In this document: positions 7,969 through 14,839 of the stretch, piece after piece
Layout: every line of letters starts with the position of its first letter
How positions within the stretch are numbered: the first letter of the stretch is position 1
IMG/VR virus record: IMGVR_UViG_3300045940_000009
Span: 1-43,158 of that record
Reading direction: 5' to 3' (one strand)
Length of the DNA stretch: 43,158 bases
DNA from: a virus
Translations under genes and position numbers: made by a program
The notes under the pieces: model-generated
Seen by the model: the letters and a program-made list of their open reading frames with translations, nothing else
The model's database searches: none
What the model was told of the DNA's origin: nothing

Positions 7969-8491
7969 GACTGCGGCCGTTCAGCGTCGGGCCTTTCGGC
8001 GCCGCGCCGCGTGTCGGCAGATCGAACTCGGCGAAGGCGTCGCCAGGTTCCTGCTCGGCCGCCGCCGCGACGCGCGTGCGCGCCGCAGGCGTCAGGCCGA
8101 GCGCGTCCCACAGGCGCGCGCAGTGCAAGAGCGACTTGTGCGCGATCTGCATGTAGGGATTGGGAATCGGGTTGTCGCTCTTCGCCGAGCGCAGCACGCG
8201 CCGCGTCGGCGGCGACTGCGCGAGCGCGTCCTGATAGACGGACCACTGCTGACAGGCGGCGAGCAGCACATTGCGATCGGCCTGCGTGACGACGCGCGCT
8301 TCGCGCAGCAGCGGCGCCAGGCGCGTCCATTCCGCCGCCGCGACAGCGTCGCTGGCGAGTTCCGGCGGCACGGCGTCGAAGCTGTCGTCGGCGGCGGCGA
8401 TCTGCGGCTCGTCGGCGTTATACGGACGTCGGCCAGGATTGCCGCGCAGCTTGCGCAGCGCTGTCGGCGTCGGCGCCGGACCGCGCTTCAT
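7943..8491 (-). CDS. Terminase small subunit, P27 family
   Basis: A 182-residue protein that recognises the packaging site and delivers DNA to the large subunit. The N-terminus MKRGPAPTPTALRKLRGNPG is the hallmark of P27-type small terminases. It is followed by PPELASDAVAAAEWTRLAPLL, VVTQADRNVLLAACQQWSVYQDAL and NPYMQIAHKSLLHCARLWDALGLTPAARTRV, all family features. The ATG overlaps the stop of the upstream methyltransferase (ATGA), which fixes the start. The C-terminus overlaps the large subunit start. Confidence 0.95.
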   Translation of the reverse strand: MKRGPAPTPTALRKLRGNPGRRPYNADEPQIAAADDSFDAVPPELASDAVAAAEWTRLAPLLREARVVTQADRNVLLAACQQWSVYQDALAQSPPTRRVLRSAKSDNPIPNPYMQIAHKSLLHCARLWDALGLTPAARTRVAAAAEQEPGDAFAEFDLPTRGAAPKGPTLNGRSHASTSKPN

Positions 8492-9693
8492 GCTGACGCC
8501 TGCTCGGCGCGCAGCAGCACGCCGTCGCGAATCGCGCGTGCAATCGCCGCCATCATGGGCGGCGGCACGGCGCGGCCGAGCCGCTCCCACTGCTGGCCGT
8601 AACTGCCGGTCAAGACGAAGTCGTCCGGAAAGCCGCAGATCCGCTTGACTTCCGCAATCGTCAGGCGGCGCCGTTCGACGCCCAGCGTAATTTCGTTATG
8701 CGTGAAGCGACGGCCGAGCGTCAGCACAGTCGGCGCAGGCGTGTCGAGCGATCGCCGATCGTGCTTCGTCTGGACCCATTCGACGACGCCGCTGCTGGCG
8801 CCGCTGGCGAATTGATAGTCGCTGTGTCCGCCTGTGCCGCTCATCTTCGCGCGCACAGTCGGCGCCGGACGATCGATCGCATGCAGCCGCGCGGCTTCGC
8901 GCGCGTTGCTCGTGACGATCGCATCGACGGCGCGCGTCGCCACGATCGGCGGCGACGGTCCGGCCGCGTCAAGCCAGCGATCGTGGATCACGCCGTCCTG
9001 CACGGCGTTGAGTTCCGGCAGCGCGTCGCGCACGCTGTAGCGATACGGCAGCGGCGTCGGAAAGACCGGCGCGCGTGCCAGGTCCCGGCGGACGCCGACG
9101 AAGATCAGCCGCTTGCGCACTTGCGGCACGCCGAGCCATTGCGCGTCGAGCAGCCGCGCTTCGACGTTGTAACCGAGCGCGACGAAGTGCGCGAGCAGCC
9201 GCTTGAACATCCCCTTCGCCACGCCTTGCACGAGTCCGGCGACGTTCTCGGCGACGAAGACGCGCGGCTGCAGTTCGTGCACAAGCCGCGCATACTCGAA
9301 GAAGAGATCGTCCACGCGCTGCTTCGTGTCCGAGTAGGTCTTGACGGCGCCCCATTGCGCCTCAAGCTGTCCGGCTGTCGAGAAGCTCGCGCACGGCGGC
9401 GAGCCGTCGAGCACGTCGAGCTTGCCGACTGGAATGCCCGTCGCGGCGACAATGCTGCTGCCGCGCACGGCGCGCACGTCGCGCGGATCGATCGTCGTCG
9501 TCGGCCAGTTCGCGCGGTAGCTGTCGCGTGCCGCCGACACGAACTCATTGGCCCAGACGACGTCGAAGCCTGCCATCCGATAGCCGAGCGACGATCCGCC
9601 GCAGCCGCTGAACGTGGACGCCACCGTCAAGCCGCAGCGCGGCAGCGTCGCGATCTCGGCCATGCTCGGCAGGCAATACGGCGGCTTGATCAC
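8488..9693 (-). CDS. C5-cytosine DNA methyltransferase, second copy, different subfamily
   Basis: A 401-residue methyltransferase unlike the shorter one at 5.1-6.0 kb. Motif I is ASTFSGCGGSSLGYRMAGF, motif IV is DGSPPCASFSTAG with catalytic Cys101, motif VI is AENVAG (148-153), motif VIII is LGVPQVRKRLIFVGVRR, and a full target-recognition region (about 210-345) follows. The C-terminal motifs are RLTIAEVKRICGFPDDF and GRAVPPPMMAAIARAI. The GTG start overlaps the ParB-like stop (GTGA); an ATG ten codons later is an alternative. Lying next to terminase and a ParB-like gene, it probably modifies phage DNA before packaging or counters host restriction. The target site cannot be inferred. Confidence 0.93.
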   Translation of the reverse strand: MIKPPYCLPSMAEIATLPRCGLTVASTFSGCGGSSLGYRMAGFDVVWANEFVSAARDSYRANWPTTTIDPRDVRAVRGSSIVAATGIPVGKLDVLDGSPPCASFSTAGQLEAQWGAVKTYSDTKQRVDDLFFEYARLVHELQPRVFVAENVAGLVQGVAKGMFKRLLAHFVALGYNVEARLLDAQWLGVPQVRKRLIFVGVRRDLARAPVFPTPLPYRYSVRDALPELNAVQDGVIHDRWLDAAGPSPPIVATRAVDAIVTSNAREAARLHAIDRPAPTVRAKMSGTGGHSDYQFASGASSGVVEWVQTKHDRRSLDTPAPTVLTLGRRFTHNEITLGVERRRLTIAEVKRICGFPDDFVLTGSYGQQWERLGRAVPPPMMAAIARAIRDGVLLRAEQASA

Positions 9694-10244
9694 GTCGTCG
9701 GCTCGCTACCAGGCGCCGCGTCCGCTGCCGGTTCCGCCGCTGCGCCGTCCGTCTTCGGACGGCCGGACCATTCATAGCCGCACGACGGACAGCGATAGGC
9801 CGTCTCCAGATCGGCGCCGACGCGCACGAACTCAGTCGGCGCGTCCGGTCCGAGCAGCCGCACGCGCTCGGCGTCGGTCCAGAACGGCTGCAGATCGAGT
9901 CCGGCGGCGTCGTCCGCACGCAGTTGCTCGACGTTCCAGCCTGCCAGTTCGGCTGCACGGTTGTCGTAGATCGCGAGCGCGCGCTTTTGCTCGGCCGTCA
10001 AGTTGCGCCGCCGCACAGCGACGATCGTCTCGCCGTCCGCTTCGACGACGTGCAGCTTCGTGATCCCCGCTTCCGCCGCCGCGTCGAGCGTCGCGTTTCC
10101 GGCGAGCACGACGTCGTCTTCGTCAATCACGATCGAGCGCGCGGCGCCGACTGCCTGCAGCGCTTCAACGACCATGCTGACGTTACGCGGCGTGTGCGAT
10201 CGCCGATTCGCTGGATCTGGCCGCAGTTCCTTTATGTGTTCCAC
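9690..10244 (-). CDS. ParB/sulfiredoxin-fold protein with C-terminal zinc ribbon
   Basis: A 184-residue protein. Residues 1-95 form a ParB-like nuclease domain: IKELRPDPANRRSHTPRN, then EALQAVGAARSIVIDEDDVVLAGNATLDAAAEAGITKLHVV, then a LTAEQKRALAIYDNRAAELAGW helix. The C-terminal part contains a CPSCGYEW half zinc ribbon near residue 150 and a low-complexity acidic tail. Such ParB domains commonly sit next to phage DNA methyltransferases, as here (GTGA overlap). Function may be sequence recognition for modification or packaging (inference). The start is a GTG preceded by AGGG; no better start exists in frame. Confidence 0.8.
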   Translation of the reverse strand: MEHIKELRPDPANRRSHTPRNVSMVVEALQAVGAARSIVIDEDDVVLAGNATLDAAAEAGITKLHVVEADGETIVAVRRRNLTAEQKRALAIYDNRAAELAGWNVEQLRADDAAGLDLQPFWTDAERVRLLGPDAPTEFVRVGADLETAYRCPSCGYEWSGRPKTDGAAAEPAADAAPGSEPTT

Positions 10245-10402
10245 GCGAAAACCCTAGCGAAAATGCAGATTCCGTAACCTGCGACCGTGTGCGACCGGCT
10301 CTGGGTCGGTTTGGAAGGTGTCCGGTTCTGTGGCCATCTCGACCACCCCCCCCCGGCCGGTCCGCGCGCGCGATCGATCGCGTCGCGACGACGCGCGCGG
10401 CG
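10245..10402. other. Largest non-coding gap within the late operon, possible cos or regulatory region
   Basis: No gene fits here. The stretch holds a 14-bp perfect palindrome CGCGATCGATCGCG (10369-10382), a run of ten or more C residues (about 10346-10355) and CGACC/GGTCG inverted repeats around 10290-10310. It lies upstream of the small terminase by one ParB and one methyltransferase gene and next to an HNH endonuclease, a neighbourhood where cos sites occur in HK97-like phages. A cos function is inference only. Confidence 0.3.
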
Positions 10403-10540
10403 TCACACGCCGCCTGATCGGAGCAGTTCTGCGATCACGACGAGCAGCACAGCTATCCAGAGCGGCGCGCGTCCCATGGCGGCGGCGATCGTGACAGCGA
10501 AGGCGAGCACGAGCAGCAGCACGACGAGCGTGAACGTCAT
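10403..10540 (-). CDS. Small double-hairpin membrane protein
   Basis: A 45-residue protein, too short for most gene callers, starting MTFTLVVLLLVLAFAV with a strong GGAG 8 nt before the ATG. Two hydrophobic segments (residues 3-21 and 27-40) are separated by a short turn (MGRAPL), with a charged ELLRSGGV end. It is compatible with a small inner-membrane protein; a holin-like role is possible because no other holin was recognised, but nothing in the sequence proves it. It follows the HNH gene by 17 bp in the late direction. Confidence 0.6.
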   Translation of the reverse strand: MTFTLVVLLLVLAFAVTIAAAMGRAPLWIAVLLVVIAELLRSGGV

Positions 10541-10557
10541 CGGTTCGTCTCCAGTGA

Positions 10558-10947
10558 TCAGGGCGACGGCGGCGCGAGCGCGCCTTCGTGCGCGATCGCC
10601 TTGCGTCGGTTGCAGTTCGCGCAGAGTGACTGGCTGTTCATGGGATCGCAGTGCGCGCCGCCTGCGCTCAGCGGCACGATGTGATCCGTCACGGTGGCTC
10701 GTGTCCATAGGCCAAGCTGCACGCAGCGCGAGTGTTCTGCGTAGCGATAGAAGTCTGTGCGTTCGCCGCAGTAGCGATGCCGCGCCAGCCACGCGCGGGA
10801 GTAGGCAGCCCAGACGGCGTCGTATCCGCGCGCCGTCGCGCCAGGCCGTAGACGATCCGCCTTGCGTCGGCAGGCTGGACAGCGTCCACCGTCTGTCAGG
10901 TTCGGACAGTTCGGCGTTGAACAGAAACGCCGCGCCGGACGGCTCAT
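10558..10947 (-). CDS. HNH endonuclease
   Basis: A 129-residue HNH nuclease. An N-terminal zinc-binding segment (CSTPNCPNL...RCPACRRK) is followed by AYSRAWLARHRYCGE, the catalytic TVTDHIVPLSAGGAHCDPMNSQSLCANCNRRK block with Asp88-His89 and Asn104, and two zinc cysteines (CxxC at 109-112). HNH proteins beside terminase genes in cos phages are known partners of the packaging enzyme (HK97 gp74 type). It is the first gene of the late minus-strand unit, starting 390 bp from the divergent plus-strand cluster. Confidence 0.9.
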   Translation of the reverse strand: MSRPARRFCSTPNCPNLTDGGRCPACRRKADRLRPGATARGYDAVWAAYSRAWLARHRYCGERTDFYRYAEHSRCVQLGLWTRATVTDHIVPLSAGGAHCDPMNSQSLCANCNRRKAIAHEGALAPPSP

Positions 10948-11336
10948 CGGGTCGGGAGTGTCGCATGCGGCGTGCGTATTTGTCCACGGTAAAAGCCAGC
11001 GACAGCGACGCAGGCCGGATGCTAGACTGCGCCGCCATGCGTCACACGCCGCCGGTTCGCCACACCGGACGCCGCAGACGTCGGCACACGTATGCAGACG
11101 TCGGCAACAGTTGACGGCAAAACGGCGCGCCAGGCTGGCAGCGTTGACGCAGGCGGCGCAAACGACGCAGCGGCCGTGCGTCAGGCCGTCGTCAGACGTC
11201 GTCGCTCAGCGGGGCGCTGGCACCGTCGAGCTTAGCCGTCACAGGTTCCGCGCTTGTCCACATACGTCCGTGCTTGTCTCGATGTGGCCGTAGAATGTTT
11301 CCCGTGGAACCATTCAGGCCACAGGACAGGAACCCC
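10948..11336. promoter_or_regulatory. Divergent intergenic region between late operon and plus-strand accessory cluster
   Basis: About 390 bp without a supported gene between oppositely transcribed units, so it must contain promoters for both. A 13-bp direct repeat GCAGACGTCGGCA occurs at 11074-11086 and 11094-11106, exactly 20 bp apart (two helical turns), and a related CAGACGTCGTC lies near 11193. These are candidate operator or activator sites. No consensus sigma70 promoter is obvious. Late promoters of phages often need an activator, which would fit, but that is inference. Confidence 0.5.
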
Positions 11337-11483
11337 ATGAGCGCACCACAGGCCGTTACCGTCGTTCGGATCTCGGACATCACGATCGCGGATCTCGCGA
11401 TCTTCATGCTGAAGTGCTACGTCGCGTCGCTGCCGGTGATCGCGCTCGTGCTCGGCGGACTCGTGCTGCTGCGCAATCTATGA
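11337..11483 (+). CDS. Small single-pass membrane protein
   Basis: A 48-residue protein, first gene of the plus-strand cluster. The ATG follows ACAGGAACCCC, the start context shared by several genes of this phage. An N-terminal soluble part (MSAPQAVTVVRISDITIADL) leads into a hydrophobic segment of about 25 residues (AIFMLKCYVASLPVIALVLGGLVLL). The stop overlaps the ATG of the next gene (ATGA). No family recognised; it could be an anchor or holin-like protein. Confidence 0.6.
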   Translation: MSAPQAVTVVRISDITIADLAIFMLKCYVASLPVIALVLGGLVLLRNL

Positions 11484-11701
11484 CCGACGACGACGTCGCC
11501 GCGCGGATCGACGCCGCCGAAGCGGCGCTCGACGCCTGCGAACGCAGCGGCGCCGATGGCTACGACGCCGCGCACGACGCGGCGCTCGCCGCTGAAGCGC
11601 ATGCCGCGCATACGGCGCTCGCGCGCTTACTCGTGCTGCTGCTCGTCGTGATCGCCGTGCTGCTCGTCTTGCTGACCTTCTCGAAATTGCCGAGCTTATG
11701 A
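11480..11701 (+). CDS. C-terminally anchored small membrane protein
   Basis: A 73-residue protein with an alanine-rich acidic helical domain (MTDDDVAARIDAAEAALDAC onward, residues 1-48) and a strong C-terminal transmembrane helix (ARLLVLLLVVIAVLLVLLTF, 50-69). ATGA overlaps on both sides show coupling with its neighbours. The helical domain would face the cytoplasm if the protein is tail-anchored. Function unknown. Confidence 0.62.
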   Translation: MTDDDVAARIDAAEAALDACERSGADGYDAAHDAALAAEAHAAHTALARLLVLLLVVIAVLLVLLTFSKLPSL

Positions 11702-12300
11702 GCAAGAAAACGAATCACGACGTCGTCGCCAAACTCGATGCGCTGTATGCGACGCTGCCGACGATCGCCTGCAAGAAGCTCTGCGGCGAGTCGTGCGGAC
11801 CCGTGCTGCTGACGCGCGACGAAGCCGAGCGCGTCCGCCGTTACGGACATGCCAGGCTGCGCACGGACGCGACGACGGCGACGTGCAGCGCGCTCAGCGC
11901 GCGCGGCACGTGTCGCGTCTACGCGGCGCGGCCGTTGATCTGCCGGGCGTGGGGTCTGGTCAAGCGCATGTCGTGTCCGTTCGGCTGCGTGCCGGATCGC
12001 TGGCTCTCGGACGCCGAGTTCGCGCGGCTGGCGGCGACGAGCGAAGAGATCGCCGGTTCGCTGATGCTGACGACGCCGGACGGACCGCAGGCCGTTGCCG
12101 ACAGCTTCCGCACGCTGCGCTTTTTCGACGGACTGGAACGCGCCGAGAACGATCCGATCGTTGCCGCTGAGTTTGAGCGGCTCGCCGAGCACACGCGCGC
12201 GCTGCGCGCCATTCACCACGGACAATGCATGGGAGTCGCGCCAGGCGACGCCGGTTCGTGGACGCGCGTCGGTGCGCCGCCGTTGAAGCGCGACGTATGA
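11698..12300 (+). CDS. YkgJ-family cysteine cluster protein (metal-chelating)
   Basis: A 200-residue protein of the YkgJ/UPF0153 cysteine-cluster family, presumed to chelate zinc or iron. The cysteines are in the family arrangement: Cys25, Cys29 and Cys33 (IACKKLCGESCGP), Cys63, GTCRVYAARPLICRAWG with Cys72 and Cys82, and MSCPFGC with Cys93 and Cys97. Length is somewhat longer than the minimal family domain because of a helical C-terminal region. It is coupled by ATGA overlap to the membrane proteins before it and the zinc-finger protein after it. Its role in phage biology is not established. Confidence 0.85.
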   Translation: MSKKTNHDVVAKLDALYATLPTIACKKLCGESCGPVLLTRDEAERVRRYGHARLRTDATTATCSALSARGTCRVYAARPLICRAWGLVKRMSCPFGCVPDRWLSDAEFARLAATSEEIAGSLMLTTPDGPQAVADSFRTLRFFDGLERAENDPIVAAEFERLAEHTRALRAIHHGQCMGVAPGDAGSWTRVGAPPLKRDV

Positions 12301-12560
12301 GCGCGCGCCGCGTCGTGATCGCCGTGTCGAGTCCAGAGCGTTACTTCGCCGACGACTTGAGCGGCTTTTGCTCGCGCTGCGGCTGCGTCGTTTTCTTCCG
12401 GCCGCATACGACGACGGCCGTCGCGCTCGCGGAACGGATCTGCAGTCCGTGCTTTCTGAAGTGGACGCCTGACGACGGCGACGTCGTCGAGTTCGTCACG
12501 AGCGAAGAATCGATCCGCGAAGCCGCGCTCTACTTCGCGAAGACGGGCCGCACGCAGTGA
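12297..12560 (+). CDS. Small zinc-finger-like protein, function unknown
   Basis: An 87-residue protein starting MSARRVVIAVSSPERYF at an ATG overlapping the previous stop (ATGA). Two cysteine pairs, CSRCGCVVFF and ICSPCFLKW, separated by about 22 residues form a likely treble-clef or ribbon zinc site. The C-terminal acidic half (DDGDVVEFVTSEESIREAAL) looks folded. No specific family was recognised. Confidence 0.65.
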   Translation: MSARRVVIAVSSPERYFADDLSGFCSRCGCVVFFRPHTTTAVALAERICSPCFLKWTPDDGDVVEFVTSEESIREAALYFAKTGRTQ

Positions 12561-12895
12561 TGCTGCACTACGTGCTCGACGACGACGGCGAACCGCGCGC
12601 GGAACCCGACGTGCTCGCATGGGCGCGATGGTTTGAACGCGCGAGCAAAGACGGCTCCCGGATACTCGCGCACGATCGCGACGAAAGCGGCGATAGCGAC
12701 GTGCTCGTGTCCACGGTCTTTCTCGGCCTTGATCACAACTTCAGCGCGCACGGCAAGCCAGTGCTCTGGGAAACGATGATTCTTGGCGGACCGCTCGATC
12801 AGTATCAGCAGCGCTACTCGTCCGCCGCCGCCGCGCACGCCGGACATCGCGAAGCGTGCCGACTGGCGAACGCCGCCAGGCCGAAGAAGAAATGA
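12557..12895 (+). CDS. Conserved phage protein (YVLDDDGEP-type), function unknown
   Basis: Up to 112 residues from a GTG at 12557 that overlaps the previous stop (GTGA), or 111 from the ATG right after it. The pattern LHYVLDDDGEPRAEPDVLAWARWFE...VLVSTVFLGLDHNF...PVLWETMILGGPLDQYQQRYSS...AGHREAC is one I recognise as widespread in phages and prophages, always without assigned function. Its conservation and compact length suggest a folded cytoplasmic protein. Confidence 0.78.
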   Translation: MMLHYVLDDDGEPRAEPDVLAWARWFERASKDGSRILAHDRDESGDSDVLVSTVFLGLDHNFSAHGKPVLWETMILGGPLDQYQQRYSSAAAAHAGHREACRLANAARPKKK

Positions 12896-13197
12896 AACCG
12901 CCGCCGTATGCTGACGGACTGGAGCACGTCCGCGACATGCTGCGCGACGTGCGCGACGCCGCGCTCGACGCCAGCGACACGATCGCCGCCGAGCACGGTC
13001 CGGGCCAGATGCAAGTCGGCTTGCCGCTCGTGCTGCTCGATCTGATGATTCTGCAGTTAGACGGCGCGAAGGAATACCGCGACGCGCTGCGCGTCTACCA
13101 TTGGCGATCACGGCGCCTGATCTGGATCAACGGCATGCTCGCGCTGATCGGCTTCGTGCTCGGCGGCGTCAGTCTCGGCCTGTGGCTATTCCGCTAA
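12892..13197 (+). CDS. Helical protein with C-terminal membrane anchor
   Basis: A 101-residue protein starting MKPPPYADGLEHVRDM at an ATG overlapping the previous stop. Residues 8-75 are mostly helical (DMLRDVRDAALDASDTIAAEH..., LPLVLLDLMILQLDGAKEYRDAL), and the last 28 residues form a transmembrane segment (LIWINGMLALIGFVLGGVSLGLWLF). Its 3' end overlaps the 3' end of the convergent MerR-like gene by 12 nt, so the plus and minus units meet here without an intergenic terminator. Function unknown. Confidence 0.65.
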   Translation: MKPPPYADGLEHVRDMLRDVRDAALDASDTIAAEHGPGQMQVGLPLVLLDLMILQLDGAKEYRDALRVYHWRSRRLIWINGMLALIGFVLGGVSLGLWLFR

Positions 13198-13383
13198 GTC
13201 GTCGTCGGCGTCGCCGTCTGTCGCGCGGACGCGCAGCGCGAGCAGATCGGCTTCGTCGATCCGATAGTGGCCGGACGGCAGGCGCGTCGCTGGAAGTTTG
13301 CCGCTGCGAATGTAGCGGCGCAGCGTCTTCGTGCTGACGCCGATCGCTGCCGCCGCCGCGACGACCCGCAGCACGCGCGTCAT
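13186..13383 (-). CDS. MerR/HTH_17-type helix-turn-helix DNA-binding protein
   Basis: A 65-residue protein. VVAAAAAIGVSTKTLRRYIRSGKLPATRLPSGHYRIDEADLLAL is a winged helix-turn-helix of the MerR/excisionase class, with recognition helix STKTLRRYI and wing LPSGHYRI. It is the last gene of the early minus-strand unit, with an ATG overlapping the stop of the VSR-like gene. It could regulate the nearby divergent region at 10.9-11.3 kb or act as an excisionase. The HTH protein at 22.4 kb is the better excisionase candidate by location. Confidence 0.82.
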   Translation of the reverse strand: MTRVLRVVAAAAAIGVSTKTLRRYIRSGKLPATRLPSGHYRIDEADLLALRVRATDGDADDDLAE

Positions 13384-13700
13384 CGCAGCAGTGCCTGCCG
13401 CACGAAGTCGAGCGCCGAGCCGTCCGCGACTTGCTGCGGCGTCGCGCGCAAGACGCGCCAGCCTTCGACGATCGCCGTGTTCAGCTTCAGGCAGTCTTCG
13501 GCGAAGCCTGCGGCGCGATGATGTCGGCCGCGCACAAAGCCGCCGCCGTCGATCTCGATCGCGAGCTTCGCGTCAGGCCAGCACCAGTCGAAGCGCCAGG
13601 CGCGTCCGCGTGACGCGGCGAAGTGATATTCCGGCAGCGGACGCGGCAGGCCGACGCTGACACACAGCCGATCGAACGACACGCCGCTGCTCGTGCTCAC
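13380..13700 (-). CDS. VSR/DUF559-like endonuclease
   Basis: A 106-residue restriction-endonuclease-fold protein. FDWCWPDAKLAIEIDGG (Asp38, Asp43, Glu49), GRHHRAAGFAEDCLKLNTAIVEGWRVLR and a final RQALL helix match the phage VSR-like/DUF559 pattern, in which the acidic residues and the HxxxGF segment form the active site. A GTG overlapping the upstream stop (GTGA) fixes the start; the longer upstream frame is arginine-rich shadow sequence. It probably nicks or cleaves DNA during replication or recombination; the substrate is unknown. Confidence 0.83.
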   Translation of the reverse strand: MSTSSGVSFDRLCVSVGLPRPLPEYHFAASRGRAWRFDWCWPDAKLAIEIDGGGFVRGRHHRAAGFAEDCLKLNTAIVEGWRVLRATPQQVADGSALDFVRQALLR

Positions 13701-14215
13701 GCAGGCACGCTGTCGGCATCGTTGACGGCGGCTTCGAGACAATCGGCCAGCGTCAACGCCTTTTGATGCTGATCGGCTTTCAGCAGCTTCTGCCGTTCCA
13801 TTCGATCGAGCCGCTCGCGCAGACACTGCCGCTCTTCGAGCGAACGTGGATCGTAGATCTTGCACGCCTGCGCGGCGTTGTGTTCGTCCACTTCAACGAC
13901 CAGCAGGCAGTTGCGGCCGAGCAGTTCATGGAAGACGCGATAGAGCCGCCGCCGCACGCGCTTCTTGTTTGTCGGCACGTTGCCTGCGAAGAAGACGCGC
14001 GCCAGTTCCCCGATCGGAATCCAGCGGCGCCGTCCGCCATGATCGCGCACATACTCGGCGACAAGATCAGGATGCCAGCGGCCGTCCGACGGCACGATCC
14101 GATCGCCGAATTGCACGAGAGTCGGCTTGGTGCGTTTGACGATCGCGCGATCGTTCGGCGCCGTCAATGCGAAGTCGCTGCCCTTGCCCGTTATCTCGTC
14201 GTGTTCGTCGGCCAT
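13697..14215 (-). CDS. Early protein of unknown function, basic and helical
   Basis: A 172-residue protein starting MADEHDEITGKGSDF with AAAGGAG 11 nt upstream. A central segment (RWIPIGELARVFFAGNVPTNKKRVRRRLYRVFHELL) looks like a winged helix or helical DNA-binding region, followed by NCLLVVEVDEHNAAQACKIYDP and a coiled-coil-like SLEERQCLRERLDRMERQKLL. It follows the J-motif protein directly and precedes the VSR-like nuclease. A replication-accessory role would fit the location but is not shown. Confidence 0.7.
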   Translation of the reverse strand: MADEHDEITGKGSDFALTAPNDRAIVKRTKPTLVQFGDRIVPSDGRWHPDLVAEYVRDHGGRRRWIPIGELARVFFAGNVPTNKKRVRRRLYRVFHELLGRNCLLVVEVDEHNAAQACKIYDPRSLEERQCLRERLDRMERQKLLKADQHQKALTLADCLEAAVNDADSVPA

Positions 14216-14218
14216 GAT

Positions 14219-14839
14219 TCAAATGCTCCTTTCAGCACACTGCTTGAGCCGATCGCGGACGTGATTCAAGCGTGTCATCGCGTCGCGTGATCCGCCTTTG
14301 TCGGGGTGAAGCTCCTGCGCGAGCACTTTGTATCCAATGTCGATCAGTTGCAGCGCGAGCTTGCGCTGTGCCTCGCGCTCGTCGGCGCGTTTCAATTCTT
14401 CGCGCGCCAGGTTCAGCGTGTCGGTATCGACGCGCTCGACGATCTTCTTGACTGGCTCGTGCCACGTCGGCGGACGAACCGTATGCGGCAAGTTGTAATT
14501 CGGATTCGACGTCTTCCGAATGAAATCGCTGAGACTCGAAAACGGTAGTGCACTACCGTTTTGCTCGGCCGCATGTTCGGCCGCATGTTCGGCCAGTCGC
14601 ATGTAGTGCTTGGCCGTTTCCATCGAGAGTGCGAAGTTACGCTTGACCCACGGCAGAAACTCGCCGTGCGCTAGTTGCTCCTTTGCTTCGAGCAGCTTCT
14701 CGCCTGCGTCGCGGAAGTATGGCAAGCCTGCGCGCTCGGCCGCTTCACGCGCGCGCTGCAGATCGTCTTTGATCAGCGGCACGAGCACGCGCAGCGGACG
14801 TGCGATCGTTGTGCCGCTCTTCTTTTCCAGTTGAGTCAT
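14219..14839 (-). CDS. DUF3102-like protein with C-terminal J-domain (HPD) motif
   Basis: A 206-residue protein. Residues 20-110 resemble the DUF3102 region of plasmid/phage proteins (RAGLPYFRDAGEKLLEAKEQL, FLPWVKRNFALSMETAKHYMRLAEH). Residues 165-200 read LIDIGYKVLAQELHPDKGGSRDAMTRLNHVRDRLK, a minimal DnaJ-type helix II-HPD-helix III with the HPD tripeptide at 178-180, which in real J proteins activates DnaK/Hsp70. A short tandem AEHA repeat sits near residue 85. ATG is coupled to the upstream gene (ATGA) and has AAAGGA before it. It may recruit host DnaK to the replication complex, as lambda does by other means (inference). Confidence 0.78.
   Translation of the reverse strand: MTQLEKKSGTTIARPLRVLVPLIKDDLQRAREAAERAGLPYFRDAGEKLLEAKEQLAHGEFLPWVKRNFALSMETAKHYMRLAEHAAEHAAEQNGSALPFSSLSDFIRKTSNPNYNLPHTVRPPTWHEPVKKIVERVDTDTLNLAREELKRADEREAQRKLALQLIDIGYKVLAQELHPDKGGSRDAMTRLNHVRDRLKQCAERSI

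Noticed and set aside
11277-11302. TTGTCT ... TAGAAT as a promoter for the plus-strand cluster
   Set aside because: The two boxes are only 12 bp apart, too close for a sigma70 promoter; no better -35 was found.
14566-14600. Tandem 12-bp repeat GGCCGCATGTTC
   Set aside because: It contains TGTTC, but the 12-bp period matches the in-frame AEHA peptide repeat of the J-motif protein, so it is explained by coding sequence and is not phased like the regulatory boxes.
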